From assembly GCA_045657265.1 (NCBI GenBank), contig JAZOSU010000035.1, forward strand, positions 67,508-131,507: a stretch of DNA of 64,000 nucleotides, written 5' to 3'. Each line of letters begins with the position of its first letter. The stretch's first letter is position 1. The notes under the pieces are model-generated. The model searched no databases. It was not told the DNA's origin and saw only the letters and a list, made by a program, of their open reading frames with translations. The position numbers were made by a program, and so were the translations under genes. Positions 41,050-48,887 of the stretch are shown here, in pieces. The DNA comes from RGIG9041 sp045657265 (GTDB lineage: Bacteria > Bacillota > Clostridia > Oscillospirales > QAKW01).

Positions 41050-41899
41050 AAAAAATATGAAGACGCTTATAATAGGCCTTGGACTACTTGGCGGAAGCTA
41101 CGCTATGAGTCTTAAAAGACAGGGTTATCCCGTGTATGCAATAACCCGCTCACAGTCTTCTATTGATTACGCGCTTGAACATAATATGATAGACGGTGGA
41201 ACAACCGAGATAGATGAGGAGCTTATAGGTTCTGCCGATCTTGTGATTTTTGCTCTTTATCCCAACGTGTTTAAAAACTGGATAAAAGAAAATCAGCAAT
41301 ATTTTAAAAAAGGCGCGGTTATTACTGATGTTACGGGTGTTAAAGCCTGTATCGTATATGAAATTCAGGATATGTTAAGACAGGATGTGGAATTTATTGC
41401 GGCGCATCCTATGGCAGGTAAAGAAGTGTACGGTGTAGAAAATGCCGACGACAGTATATTCCATAAAGCCAATTATATAGTTGTTCCCACTTCCCAAAAT
41501 ACAGCGGCGGCAATGGAGCTTTGCCGTGACCTTGGTTGGAAGCTCGGTTTTAAAGACGTTTCCGAGCTTTCCCCCGAAATGCACGACGAGATGATAGCTT
41601 ATCTGTCTCAGCTGACTCATTGTATAGCGGTTTCGCTTATGTGCTGTAATGATTTTCGAGGTCTTGAAAACTATACGGGTGACTCGTTCCGTGACCTTAC
41701 AAGAATTGCGAAAATAAACGACGATATGTGGAGTGAACTGTTTGTTTTAAACAGAGATACACTCCTTCGTGAAATGGATAAATTCAGACGTTCGTTCAAT
41801 GATATGTACGATAAACTTTTAAATTGTGACGAAGACGGTATGCGCGAAATGATGAAAGTATCTACTATGCGCAGAAAACGGTTTGACAAAAAAGATTAA
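41039..41899 (+). CDS. tyrA: Prephenate dehydrogenase
   Basis: A 286-residue NAD-dependent enzyme of tyrosine synthesis. The Rossmann motif IIGLGLLGGSYA is at about residue 11, followed by TDVTGVKACIV, AAHPMAGKE and the catalytic-region YLSQLTHCIAVSL. No ACT domain is attached, so feedback must come from elsewhere. The ATG at 41039 has GAGGCG eight bases ahead; a second ATG at 41057 is less likely. It is followed by a MITE-like element before aroF. Confidence 0.93.
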   Translation: MKLEKNMKTLIIGLGLLGGSYAMSLKRQGYPVYAITRSQSSIDYALEHNMIDGGTTEIDEELIGSADLVIFALYPNVFKNWIKENQQYFKKGAVITDVTGVKACIVYEIQDMLRQDVEFIAAHPMAGKEVYGVENADDSIFHKANYIVVPTSQNTAAAMELCRDLGWKLGFKDVSELSPEMHDEMIAYLSQLTHCIAVSLMCCNDFRGLENYTGDSFRDLTRIAKINDDMWSELFVLNRDTLLREMDKFRRSFNDMYDKLLNCDEDGMREMMKVSTMRRKRFDKKD

Positions 41900-41902
41900 G
41901 GT

Positions 41903-42044
41903 GACAAGAGTAATACGAACCTGCCGTAAAGATGCAGATTTCGGGTCTTTTCACCGATTTTATTCTCGTAAGGCGCCTTGCCTTACTTCGCCTAAACATC
42001 AGCAAAAATCCGCCTTTTAAAAACAAGTTCGGATTATTCTTGTT
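41903..42044. mobile_element. MITE-like element between tyrA and aroF
   Basis: Imperfect terminal inverted repeats GACAAGAGTAATACGAAC (41903-41920) and GTTCGGATTATTCTTGTT (42027-42044) match at 16 of 18 positions. The centre carries CGTAAAG, CACCGATTTT and CTTACTTCGCC motifs that resemble the insert at 50245-50356. A 40-codon frame (41934-42056) crosses it, but it looks incidental. The aroF ribosome binding site AAGGAG follows. Confidence 0.65.
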
Positions 42045-42062
42045 ACATTAAGGAGAACTATT

Positions 42063-43085
42063 ATGGAATTTTTAAGAAAACTTCCCATTCCTATGGATAT
42101 AAAAACCCAGTATCCTTTATCGGATAAAATGGTTTTGGTAAAAGAAAAAAGAGATAAAGAAATACGTGAGGTGTTCGAGGGAAAATCAGATAAATTTATT
42201 CTGGTTATAGGTCCTTGCTCTGCCGACTCAAAAGAGCCTGTAATGGACTATATATCACGTCTTCGTCTTGTTCAGGATAAGGTTTGTGATAAAATTATCA
42301 TAATTCCCAGAATTTATACAAACAAACCGAGAACAACAGGTGACGGTTATAAGGGTATGCTTCATCAGCCAAACCCCGAAGAGCATACAGATATGCTAAA
42401 GGGCATCATTTCTATCAGAGACTTGCACCTGTCGGCTCTTCGTGACTGCGATTTTTCCTGTGCCGACGAAATGCTCTACCCTGAAAACTACAGATATCTT
42501 TCCGATCTTTTGTCATATGTTGCAATAGGCGCCCGTTCTGTTGAAAACCAGCAACATAGACTGACAGCATCAGGGCTTGATATACCGGTTGGTATGAAAA
42601 ACCCTACAGGCGGTGACCTTTCCATTATGATGAACGCTATCACAGCAGGTCAGCATAAGCATACTTTCCTTTACAGAGGTTGGGAAGTGCGTTCAGAGGG
42701 TAATCCGTATACCCACTCGATTCTCAGAGGGTATATTGATTTTGCAGGTAAAAACATTTCAAACTACCACTACGAAGACCTTATGAACCTAAGACAACTG
42801 TATAACGATTATGCTCTTGAAAATCCTGCAGTTATAATTGATACAAACCACGCAAACTCAGGCAAAAAATGGCAGGAACAAATCAGAATTGCAAAAGATA
42901 TCGTTCATAGCGTTGGTATAAATCCCGAACTTCGTAAAATGGTTAAAGGTCTTATGATAGAAAGCTATATTGAAGACGGCGCACAGAAGATAGGCGAACA
43001 CATTTACGGAAAATCCATCACCGACCCCTGTCTCGGCTGGGAAAAAACCGAAAAACTTATATATGATATAGCAGACAAACTGTAA
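42063..43085 (+). CDS. aroF: 3-deoxy-7-phosphoheptulonate synthase, class I (AroG/AroF type)
   Basis: A 340-residue DAHP synthase that starts the shikimate pathway from erythrose 4-phosphate and phosphoenolpyruvate. Conserved segments are VIGPCSADSKEPVMDYISRL, IYTNKPRTTGDGYKGM, GARSVENQQHRLTASGLDIPVGMKNPTGG and IIDTNHANSGKK. It is of the E. coli Phe/Tyr/Trp-sensitive class rather than the small AroA type common in Bacillus. It closes the aromatic supra-operon and ends at a terminator. Confidence 0.95.
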   Translation: MEFLRKLPIPMDIKTQYPLSDKMVLVKEKRDKEIREVFEGKSDKFILVIGPCSADSKEPVMDYISRLRLVQDKVCDKIIIIPRIYTNKPRTTGDGYKGMLHQPNPEEHTDMLKGIISIRDLHLSALRDCDFSCADEMLYPENYRYLSDLLSYVAIGARSVENQQHRLTASGLDIPVGMKNPTGGDLSIMMNAITAGQHKHTFLYRGWEVRSEGNPYTHSILRGYIDFAGKNISNYHYEDLMNLRQLYNDYALENPAVIIDTNHANSGKKWQEQIRIAKDIVHSVGINPELRKMVKGLMIESYIEDGAQKIGEHIYGKSITDPCLGWEKTEKLIYDIADKL

Positions 43086-43106
43086 CAGTAAAAGGCGTAT
43101 AATTAG

Positions 43107-43136
43107 AAAACCATCGCAATTTGCGATGGTTTTTTA
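43107..43136 (+). terminator. Terminator of the aromatic supra-operon
   Basis: AAAACCATCGCAA and TTGCGATGGTTTTTT form a perfect stem 20 bases after the aroF stop. Confidence 0.9.
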
Positions 43137-43200
43137 ACATTTTATTTTTTGTGTAGTTATTTTTTGCCTTTTGCGTTCTAAGTGATTTTTACATCCCGCG

Positions 43201-44454
43201 TTAATTATTTACGCCATGGTGGCAAGTAGGACTTGTCATATCACAAGCTTTGAAGGTATATCCGTTTGCAAGACCCCACTGTATAATCTGTTCAACTGCA
43301 TTTACGCTGAAGCTTTTGATGTCGTGTTGCAGTACAACAGATACGCTGTGAGTTGCCATTCCGTTTATGACGTTTTTGGCAACCTGTGAAGTCGAGGTAG
43401 TCTCGCCTGCATCACCGCTTGTTACATTCCAGTCAAAGTATCTGAACCCTTTTGCGGTAACTGAGTTTACAAGAGAAGACATAATTCCGGGGTTGAATGA
43501 GCTTACCATATTTGAACTTCCACCGGGGAAACGGGTAAGGGTTGTGGTGACACCTGTCTGCGCTTTTATTATGTTTTGCATTTTGTAAAGGTCGGCAAAA
43601 AATGCGTCTTCACTTGCATAAATCTGTTTGTAGTTGTGGGTTGCGGTGTGAATTGCTATTGCGTGACCCTCGCTTGTCATACGTGAAAACAGATGGTTGT
43701 ATGACGGATTGTTGTTTGTTACAAAAAACGTTGCGGGAACATTATATTTTTTAAGAACGTCAAGAAGCTTTGCTGTATAAGGTCCGGGACCGTCATCAAA
43801 TGTCAGGTATACAACTTTCTGACCGGGGTTTACGGAGGGCTGTTCCTGTACAGTAACGGTTACTTTTTTGGGCGGTTCTTTAACAGTAACTTTTCTTGTT
43901 GCAGTTGCTGTGTTTCCGCTTGAGTCTTTGATTTCGTATGTGATAACATACTCTCCTGTTTTTTCGGCATCAACACTGCCCGATACAGTAACATTTGACG
44001 AAATATCTCCGTCGTAGTTATCCTGAGCTACAATTCCTGCATCTTCAAACTTCTTGCCTTTGGTTATGGAAACCTCAGCATCACCGTTTAAAGTAATGAC
44101 GGGAGGGGCTGTGTCCTTGACGGAAACTTTTCTTATAAACTCGGCAGACAGTTTTTTGTAGTTTGCTGTGTATTTTACTGTATACTCGCCCACCTTTGAA
44201 GTGTCAATCGTGTTTTCAGTTACAACTTCTACGGGTTTGCCGTTTTTGTATATCCATTTTCCGTATACTGCGGCACTTGCACCGGGGTCGGTATAGCTCT
44301 CACCGTATTCAAGAGTTATTTCGGTGTCTCCTTGGGGTTTTATTTCTATGTGGAATTTGTTAAGAGCAATAAACCCCAGTATAATTCCTGCAATGGCAAC
44401 AACCGATGCCAGAGCAATACATATAATAATTATCAGTTTTTTATTTTTAAGCAT
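43201..44454 (-). CDS. Membrane-anchored polysaccharide deacetylase with Ig-like repeats
   Basis: A 417-residue protein with one N-terminal membrane segment (LIIIICIALASVVAIAGIILGFIA). Two DUF5011-type Ig-like repeats follow, at about 35-115 (EYGESYTDPGASA...VGEYTVKYTA) and 118-190 (APPVITLNGDAEVSI...TGEYVITYEIKDSSGNTA). A NodB deacetylase domain covers about 210-405, with TFDDGPGPYT (metal Asp) and AIHTATHNY (metal His pair). It probably removes acetyl groups from wall glycans. GGAAGAGG precedes the ATG. It is convergent with aroF. Confidence 0.92.
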   Translation of the reverse strand: MLKNKKLIIIICIALASVVAIAGIILGFIALNKFHIEIKPQGDTEITLEYGESYTDPGASAAVYGKWIYKNGKPVEVVTENTIDTSKVGEYTVKYTANYKKLSAEFIRKVSVKDTAPPVITLNGDAEVSITKGKKFEDAGIVAQDNYDGDISSNVTVSGSVDAEKTGEYVITYEIKDSSGNTATATRKVTVKEPPKKVTVTVQEQPSVNPGQKVVYLTFDDGPGPYTAKLLDVLKKYNVPATFFVTNNNPSYNHLFSRMTSEGHAIAIHTATHNYKQIYASEDAFFADLYKMQNIIKAQTGVTTTLTRFPGGSSNMVSSFNPGIMSSLVNSVTAKGFRYFDWNVTSGDAGETTSTSQVAKNVINGMATHSVSVVLQHDIKSFSVNAVEQIIQWGLANGYTFKACDMTSPTCHHGVNN

Positions 44455-44580
44455 TTCAAAACCTCTTCCTTTATTATTATTTATATTATAGGATATATGT
44501 AAAAATTATAAAAGTCAACCATTGATAAATAAATACCTCTATTTTACAATGAGTCAAGAGGTGGTTTTAAATGGGTTTTG

Positions 44581-44886
44581 ACAGACGAGCTTTTGGCGGA
44601 AGATATAAAAATACATATAAAAAATACTGCCCTCGCTGTGCTTGAATACTGCAAAGAAAGGGAAATAATATGAAACAGTTCTCAGATTGCTATAAAAGGC
44701 GATAGCATTGTAAGCGGTCACGGTGGCGGAGACAACGGAATTATAACCGCCCTTTATGATTATCTTACAGATAAACTTACAAAAGAAGAGGTCAGCGAGA
44801 TAGAAGTTTCTTGTAAAAACCATATGCTTGTTTTTGCAGCAGAACATTCAAGACATACAGGCACAGTTGTGGATATAGACTGCTGA
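44581..44886 (+). pseudogene. Remnant of a Gfo/Idh/MocA-type oxidoreductase C-terminus
   Basis: One frame from 44581 to the stop at 44884-44886 is open except for a TGA at 44671-44673. The second half reads VSGHGGGDNGIITALYDYL and then HMLVFAAEHSRHTGTVVDID, which matches the ends of Gfo/Idh/MocA family oxidoreductases (SGHGGGDxG...HLMAFAAEESRLTGKVVDL). The first 30 codons (ELLAEDIKIHIKNTALAVLEYCKERE) look like coding sequence of an unidentified gene. The NAD-binding N-terminal domain is absent. It is a decayed fragment. Confidence 0.7.
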
Positions 44887-44896
44887 GCCCTGAAAA

Positions 44897-44937
44897 TAAA
44901 ATCACTCGTATTATACAAACACGAGTGATTTTTTTGT
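44897..44937. terminator. Bidirectional terminator, CACTCG type copy 1
   Basis: AATCACTCGT and ACGAGTGATT pair around ATTATACAAAC and end in a T run. It lies between the oxidoreductase remnant and the convergent 81-residue gene. The same 30-base core recurs at 45512-45547. Confidence 0.85.
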
Positions 44938-44938
44938 T

Positions 44939-45184
44939 TTAAAAATCGTGCCGAAAAGAAATATTTCCGCAGTTTTTTTCAAAAATACAAACTATTTTTT
45001 CAATTTTTTCAAAACAATCATTATCAGCAAGAGTGCTATCTTCTAAAACTGCTTTGATTTGACTCAATGCATTGTAGCAATTTAATTCGATTATTTCATT
45101 TGCATCAATTTTCAAATCAGGAAAGTATACTTCTGCTTTTTCTTTTTTTAAAACATTAATCAATATTTGTTTATATAATTCCAT
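44939..45184 (-). CDS. Small hypothetical protein (81 residues)
   Basis: I do not recognise this protein. It begins MELYKQILINVLKKEKAEVYFP and is predicted mostly helical, acidic, with four cysteines and no signal peptide. A strong ribosome binding site (AAGGAGAAAAAT) precedes its ATG on the minus strand, which argues that it is expressed. It is divergent from the small HTH regulator gene at 45314, with a perfect palindrome between them, so the pair may be co-regulated. Confidence 0.65.
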   Translation of the reverse strand: MELYKQILINVLKKEKAEVYFPDLKIDANEIIELNCYNALSQIKAVLEDSTLADNDCFEKIEKIVCIFEKNCGNISFRHDF

Positions 45185-45231
45185 ATTTTTCTCCTTGTTT
45201 TTAAGTGAAAATTTAAGTTATTTTAAATTGT

Positions 45232-45261
45232 ATCATATTGTGATTATATTCACAATATGAT
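45232..45261. promoter_or_regulatory. Perfect 12-bp palindrome between divergent small genes
   Basis: ATCATATTGTGA (45232-45243) and TCACAATATGAT (45250-45261) are exact inverted repeats around TTATAT. The position between a regulator gene and its divergent partner suggests an operator. Because five T follow it, a terminator-like role cannot be ruled out. Confidence 0.6.
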
Positions 45262-45313
45262 TTTTTGATTTTTCTGCCTATTATAATATCATAAACAAAA
45301 AGAAGGTGATATT

Positions 45314-45511
45314 ATTATAGACTACAGTCCGTTATGGAAAACTATGGAGAAAAATGGCATAACACAGTATAAGCTGCTTAAATCGGGAATTGATAATAAA
45401 ACACTCGATTCGCTTAAAAACAATAAAAATATCACTATGTTAACGCTTGAAAAACTGTGTACTATCATTGGATGTGAGCCAAATGACATTGTGAAATTTA
45501 CAGAAAAATAA
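45314..45511 (+). CDS. Small Cro/CI-type HTH regulator with non-standard start
   Basis: The frame encodes DYSPLWKTMEKNGITQYKLLK, then a second helix GIDNKTLDSLKNNKNITMLTLEKLC and a IIGCEPNDIVKF end, a full match to the short XRE/HTH_26 family that normally starts with an M-V/I-DYSPLW sequence. At that place this gene has ATT ATA GAC TAC, with no ATG, GTG or TTG. AGAAGGTGA lies five bases before ATT 45314, so ATT is the probable start codon (65 residues). The first in-frame ATG (45344) would cut off the first helix. It is followed by a terminator. Confidence 0.75.
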   Translation: MIDYSPLWKTMEKNGITQYKLLKSGIDNKTLDSLKNNKNITMLTLEKLCTIIGCEPNDIVKFTEK

Positions 45512-45547
45512 AAATCACTCGTATTATACAAACACGAGTGGTTTTTT
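45512..45547. terminator. Terminator, CACTCG type copy 2
   Basis: AAATCACTCGT and ACGAGTGGTTTTTT pair around the same ATTATACAAAC loop as at 44897. It can end the HTH gene on the plus strand and galM on the minus strand. Confidence 0.85.
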
Positions 45548-45549
45548 GT

Positions 45550-46542
45550 TTATTCAAATTCATATTGGGTTATTGTTCTGAAATGCTCACCTGCTTTGAC
45601 AAGAGCGGTGGGGAAAGAGGGCTGATTTGGTGTGTCGGGGAAAAGCTCGGTTTCAAGACAGAATGCGCAGTATTGGGTAAGTCCTTTTTCGGTTTTTCCT
45701 GCTTTTTCATCAAGCCAGTTACCTGTATAAAGCTGAATTCCGGGCATATCGGTATGGCATTTCATTGTAATTCCGTTTTCAAGGTTTTTCGCAACTGCAA
45801 CGTCTTTCTTATACTCCATTTTGTCACCAAGAACAAAACAGTGGTCGTAGCCTCTTGCAGAAACTATAAGCTCGTCGCTGTCAAAAAGGTCTTTGCCGAT
45901 TTTTTTAGGAGTTCTGAAATCAAATACTGTGCCTGTAACGTCACGAAGAACACCTATAGGAACAAGGTTTTTGTCAACAGGCACCATATAATCTGCTTTT
46001 ATTTCAAGTACGATGTCTTTGTTTGTTTCTGCTCCTAAAGTGAAATATGAGTGGTTTGTAAAGTTAAGAATGGTATCTTTGTCTGATACTGCATCATACT
46101 CGATAGAAAGAGTGTTGTCCTTAACTGTAAATATAACGGAAAACTCAACGTTTCCTGGGAAACCGCTCTCGCCGTCTTTTGAAAAATGAGTAAATTTAAC
46201 AGAACTCTCTGAAAGTATTTCGCTTTTTAAAATCTGTCTTGCAAAAGTTGCATTTCCTCCGTGGAGACAGCTATAGTCGCGGTCGTTTATATCAAGCTTA
46301 TATTCTGTATCTCCGATAGAAAATTTACCGCCGCCGATTCTGTTTGCGTATCTGCCGACGGTTGCGCCCTGAAAAGAATCGCCTGTTGTAAAATCCTCAG
46401 GGTTTTTATATCCCGCGACGCAGTCAATACCTTTAAATAAAATGTTATGTATTGTCGCGCCGTATTCTAAAATGCCAACAGAGAGCTCACCTTCTGAAAT
46501 AATAAATTCGTTAAAATTTTCAAGTTTTTTTACAGTTACCAT
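45550..46542 (-). CDS. galM: Aldose 1-epimerase (galactose mutarotase)
   Basis: A 330-residue enzyme that interconverts alpha and beta anomers of aldohexoses. Visible features are GATIHNILFKGID, YANRIGGGKFSI, the catalytic histidine in LNFTNHSYFTLG, and the catalytic glutamate in CLETELFPDTPNQPSFP near the end. It is probably cytoplasmic, with no signal peptide. AGGAGTAA precedes the ATG on the minus strand. No other Leloir-pathway gene adjoins it. Confidence 0.93.
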   Translation of the reverse strand: MVTVKKLENFNEFIISEGELSVGILEYGATIHNILFKGIDCVAGYKNPEDFTTGDSFQGATVGRYANRIGGGKFSIGDTEYKLDINDRDYSCLHGGNATFARQILKSEILSESSVKFTHFSKDGESGFPGNVEFSVIFTVKDNTLSIEYDAVSDKDTILNFTNHSYFTLGAETNKDIVLEIKADYMVPVDKNLVPIGVLRDVTGTVFDFRTPKKIGKDLFDSDELIVSARGYDHCFVLGDKMEYKKDVAVAKNLENGITMKCHTDMPGIQLYTGNWLDEKAGKTEKGLTQYCAFCLETELFPDTPNQPSFPTALVKAGEHFRTITQYEFE

Positions 46543-46781
46543 AAATATTACTCCTTATATATTGTGTTTTCTATATGACCAATACCCTGTAAGTATATGT
46601 ACGGGTAGTATTGACGCGTATTTGTCACAGTTTCAACGTCTGCAAAAGCAACCGCTGTTATAGTGATTTTGAGGCATCTCAGGAGCTATGCAAAAGCACG
46701 TGCAGAAAGTTTATTAAAAACAAAACTCCGTAAATTGTCTATCATATCATTTTCTTTAAAAAATATTATATCAACATATTG

Positions 46782-46810
46782 TTTACAAAACAAGTACAAA
46801 AAGATATAAT
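46782..46810 (+). promoter_or_regulatory. Promoter of ung
   Basis: TTTACA at 46782-46787 and TATAAT at 46805-46810 are 17 bases apart. GAGGTGAT follows before the ATG at 46829. The rest of the 286-base galM-ung gap shows nothing I can name. Confidence 0.72.
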
Positions 46811-46828
46811 TTATAAAGAGGTGATAAA

Positions 46829-47494
46829 ATGGTAAACATCGGTAACGAATGGGACAGTCTTCTTGCAGACCAGTTTGAAGCTGATTATTATAAAAATCTT
46901 CGGGAGTTTTTAAAATCGGAATATAAAAGCAGAGTAATATATCCCCCTATGAACGATATATGGAATGCTCTCAAATCGGTAAGCTACAGTGACGTTAAAA
47001 TTGTTATTTTAGGACAGGACCCCTACCACGGAGAAGGTCAGGCACACGGAATGTGTTTTTCGGTTAAAAAAGGTGTTGAGCCGCCTCCGTCACTTAAAAA
47101 TATCTATAAAGAATTAAAATCTGATATCGGGTTTGAAATTCCAAGCCACGGATGTCTGCAAAGCTGGGCAGATCAGGGAGTTTTGCTTCTTAATACAGTT
47201 TTGACTGTAAGAGCGGGAGCCGCCGCAAGTCACAGAGGCAAAGGCTGGGAAATTCTCACCGACCGTATAATAGAACTTTTAAACGAGAGAGAAAAACCTA
47301 TGGTGTTTATGCTCTGGGGCAGACCTGCAAGAGAGAAAAAAACTTTTATCACCAACAAAAATCACCTTATTTTAGAATCGGCGCATCCGTCACCTCTTTC
47401 GGCATATAACGGATTTTTCGGATGTAAACATTTTTCAAAAGCTAAAGCTTTTCTTGAAAACAACGGACAAAGTATGGACTGGAGTGTAAAATGA
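46829..47494 (+). CDS. ung: Uracil-DNA glycosylase, family 1
   Basis: A 221-residue DNA repair enzyme that removes uracil. The catalytic water-activating motif is GQDPYHGEGQAHGM (about 62-75), and the DNA-intercalating loop is AHPSPLSAYNGFFGCKHF near the C-terminus, both exact family hallmarks. The length is normal. It overlaps thiN by four bases. Confidence 0.97.
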   Translation: MVNIGNEWDSLLADQFEADYYKNLREFLKSEYKSRVIYPPMNDIWNALKSVSYSDVKIVILGQDPYHGEGQAHGMCFSVKKGVEPPPSLKNIYKELKSDIGFEIPSHGCLQSWADQGVLLLNTVLTVRAGAAASHRGKGWEILTDRIIELLNEREKPMVFMLWGRPAREKKTFITNKNHLILESAHPSPLSAYNGFFGCKHFSKAKAFLENNGQSMDWSVK

Positions 47495-48105
47495 GAGCAG
47501 TAATAATAGGCGGCGCACCTATATCGGACTACGAAAACTGTAAAGAGTATTTGAAACCCGACGATTTTTATATTTTTTGTGACAGCGGACTGTATCATAT
47601 GGAGCCTCTGGGCGTGAAACCGTCTCTGATTATCGGGGATTTTGATTCTCATCCAATGCCCGAAACAGATGTTGAAACTATCGTTTTGCCTACCGTTAAA
47701 GACGATACTGATACGGTGTTTGCCGCAAAAGAAGCCATAAAAAGAGGATTTGACGATTTTTTGATTATCGGTGCCGTCGGCGCGAGACTTGACCATACTC
47801 TTGTTAATGTGTATCTTCTTGTTTTTTTGGAAAAACAAGGCAAAACTGCAACGCTTGTGGATGATTTTGGCGAAATGTTGCTCGTTGGTCAGAATCCTGT
47901 TTTTGTTGACAAAGAATATTGTTATTTTTCACTGCTCAATATTGACGGCAGTGCTAAGGGCGTAACTATTGAAGGCGCAAAATATAATCTTGAAAACGCA
48001 GAGATTTTGCCCGATTATCAGTACGCTACAAGTAACGAAATTTTGGAAGATAAGGCGAAAATTACTTTAAAACAAGGCAGACTACTGCTTATAAAGATAA
48101 AATAA
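47491..48105 (+). CDS. thiN: Thiamine pyrophosphokinase
   Basis: A 204-residue kinase that makes thiamine diphosphate from thiamine and ATP. Motifs are CDSGLYHMEPLGVKPSLIIGDFDSH, VKDDTDTVFAAKEAIKRG and IIGAVGARLDHTLVNVYLL, which are the TPK catalytic-domain landmarks. It is coupled to ung by an ATGA overlap. I see no TPP riboswitch nearby. Confidence 0.93.
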   Translation: MRAVIIGGAPISDYENCKEYLKPDDFYIFCDSGLYHMEPLGVKPSLIIGDFDSHPMPETDVETIVLPTVKDDTDTVFAAKEAIKRGFDDFLIIGAVGARLDHTLVNVYLLVFLEKQGKTATLVDDFGEMLLVGQNPVFVDKEYCYFSLLNIDGSAKGVTIEGAKYNLENAEILPDYQYATSNEILEDKAKITLKQGRLLLIKIK

Positions 48106-48176
48106 CTATTGATTATTGTCATTTTTTGTGATAATATAATCTGTGGTAATTTCAAATATTGAAAGGAGTAATCCCA

Positions 48177-48869
48177 ATGAACTATTCACATGAAGTAGAA
48201 AAAATGTGCACAGTTGCTAAAGGCCCCCATCACGGTCCGGCTCCTATCCCCGAAGAGGGTAAGTGGGTAAAGGCTACTCAGATTTCTGATATCAGCGGTC
48301 TTTCACACGGTATAGGCTGGTGTGCACCGCAGCAGGGTTGCTGCAAACTCACCCTTAACGTTAAAGAAGGTATCATCGAGGAAGCTCTCGTTGAAACACT
48401 CGGTTGCTCAGGTATGACTCACTCAGCTGCTATGGCTGCAGAGATTCTTCAGGGCAAAACTCTTCTTGAAGCTCTTAACACTGACCTCGTTTGTGACGCT
48501 ATCAACGTTGCTATGAGAGAAATCTTCAAACAGCTCGCTTACGGTAGAACTCAGACTGCTTTCTCAGAAAACGGTCTTCCTATCGGTGCAGGTCTTGAAG
48601 ACCTTGGTAAAGGACTTCGTTCACAGGTAGGTACTATCTTTGCTACAAACGCAAAAGGTGTACGTTATCTTGAAATGGCTGAAGGTTATATCCTCAGCGT
48701 TGCTCTTGATGCTAACAACGAATGTATCGGTTACAAATTCGTTCATCTTGGCAAAATGATGGCTATGATTCGTAAGGGCGCAGATCCTAAGGAAGCTTAC
48801 GAAAAGAACATCGGACAGTACGGCAGATATGATGAAGCTGTTAAGTACATAGATCCGAGAGAAGAATAA
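48177..48869 (+). CDS. NifU-N-like protein paired with GGGtGRT protein
   Basis: A 230-residue protein. The central part carries CKLTLNVKEGIIEEALVETLGCSGMTHSAAMAAEILQGKTLLEAL, which follows the NifU-N/IscU scaffold pattern with its cysteine in GCSG. An extra CAPQQGCC cluster lies just ahead of it. The N-terminal 50 and C-terminal 90 residues are not in classical IscU. It is always read together with the GGGtGRT gene in homologues I know, but the role is unproven. The ATG at 48177 has AAAGGAG eight bases upstream, so a longer frame from 48159 is rejected. Codon use suggests high expression. Confidence 0.75.
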   Translation: MNYSHEVEKMCTVAKGPHHGPAPIPEEGKWVKATQISDISGLSHGIGWCAPQQGCCKLTLNVKEGIIEEALVETLGCSGMTHSAAMAAEILQGKTLLEALNTDLVCDAINVAMREIFKQLAYGRTQTAFSENGLPIGAGLEDLGKGLRSQVGTIFATNAKGVRYLEMAEGYILSVALDANNECIGYKFVHLGKMMAMIRKGADPKEAYEKNIGQYGRYDEAVKYIDPREE

Positions 48870-48887
48870 GAGGAGGAGGACAATATA

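Noticed and set aside
41934..42056. A 40-residue gene before aroF
   Set aside because: No ribosome binding site, runs across the MITE-like inverted repeat, and its stop lies in the aroF ribosome binding site region.
41903..42060. T-box or leader peptide controlling aroF
   Set aside because: No T-box sequence or specifier loop is present and the 40-codon frame has no aromatic run; the terminal inverted repeats fit a MITE better.
44939..45511. Toxin-antitoxin pair
   Set aside because: The divergent layout and lack of a recognisable toxin fold do not support it; kept as a regulator with an unknown partner.
46543..46781. Hidden gene between galM and ung
   Set aside because: Frames are short, lack ribosome binding sites and show no family pattern.
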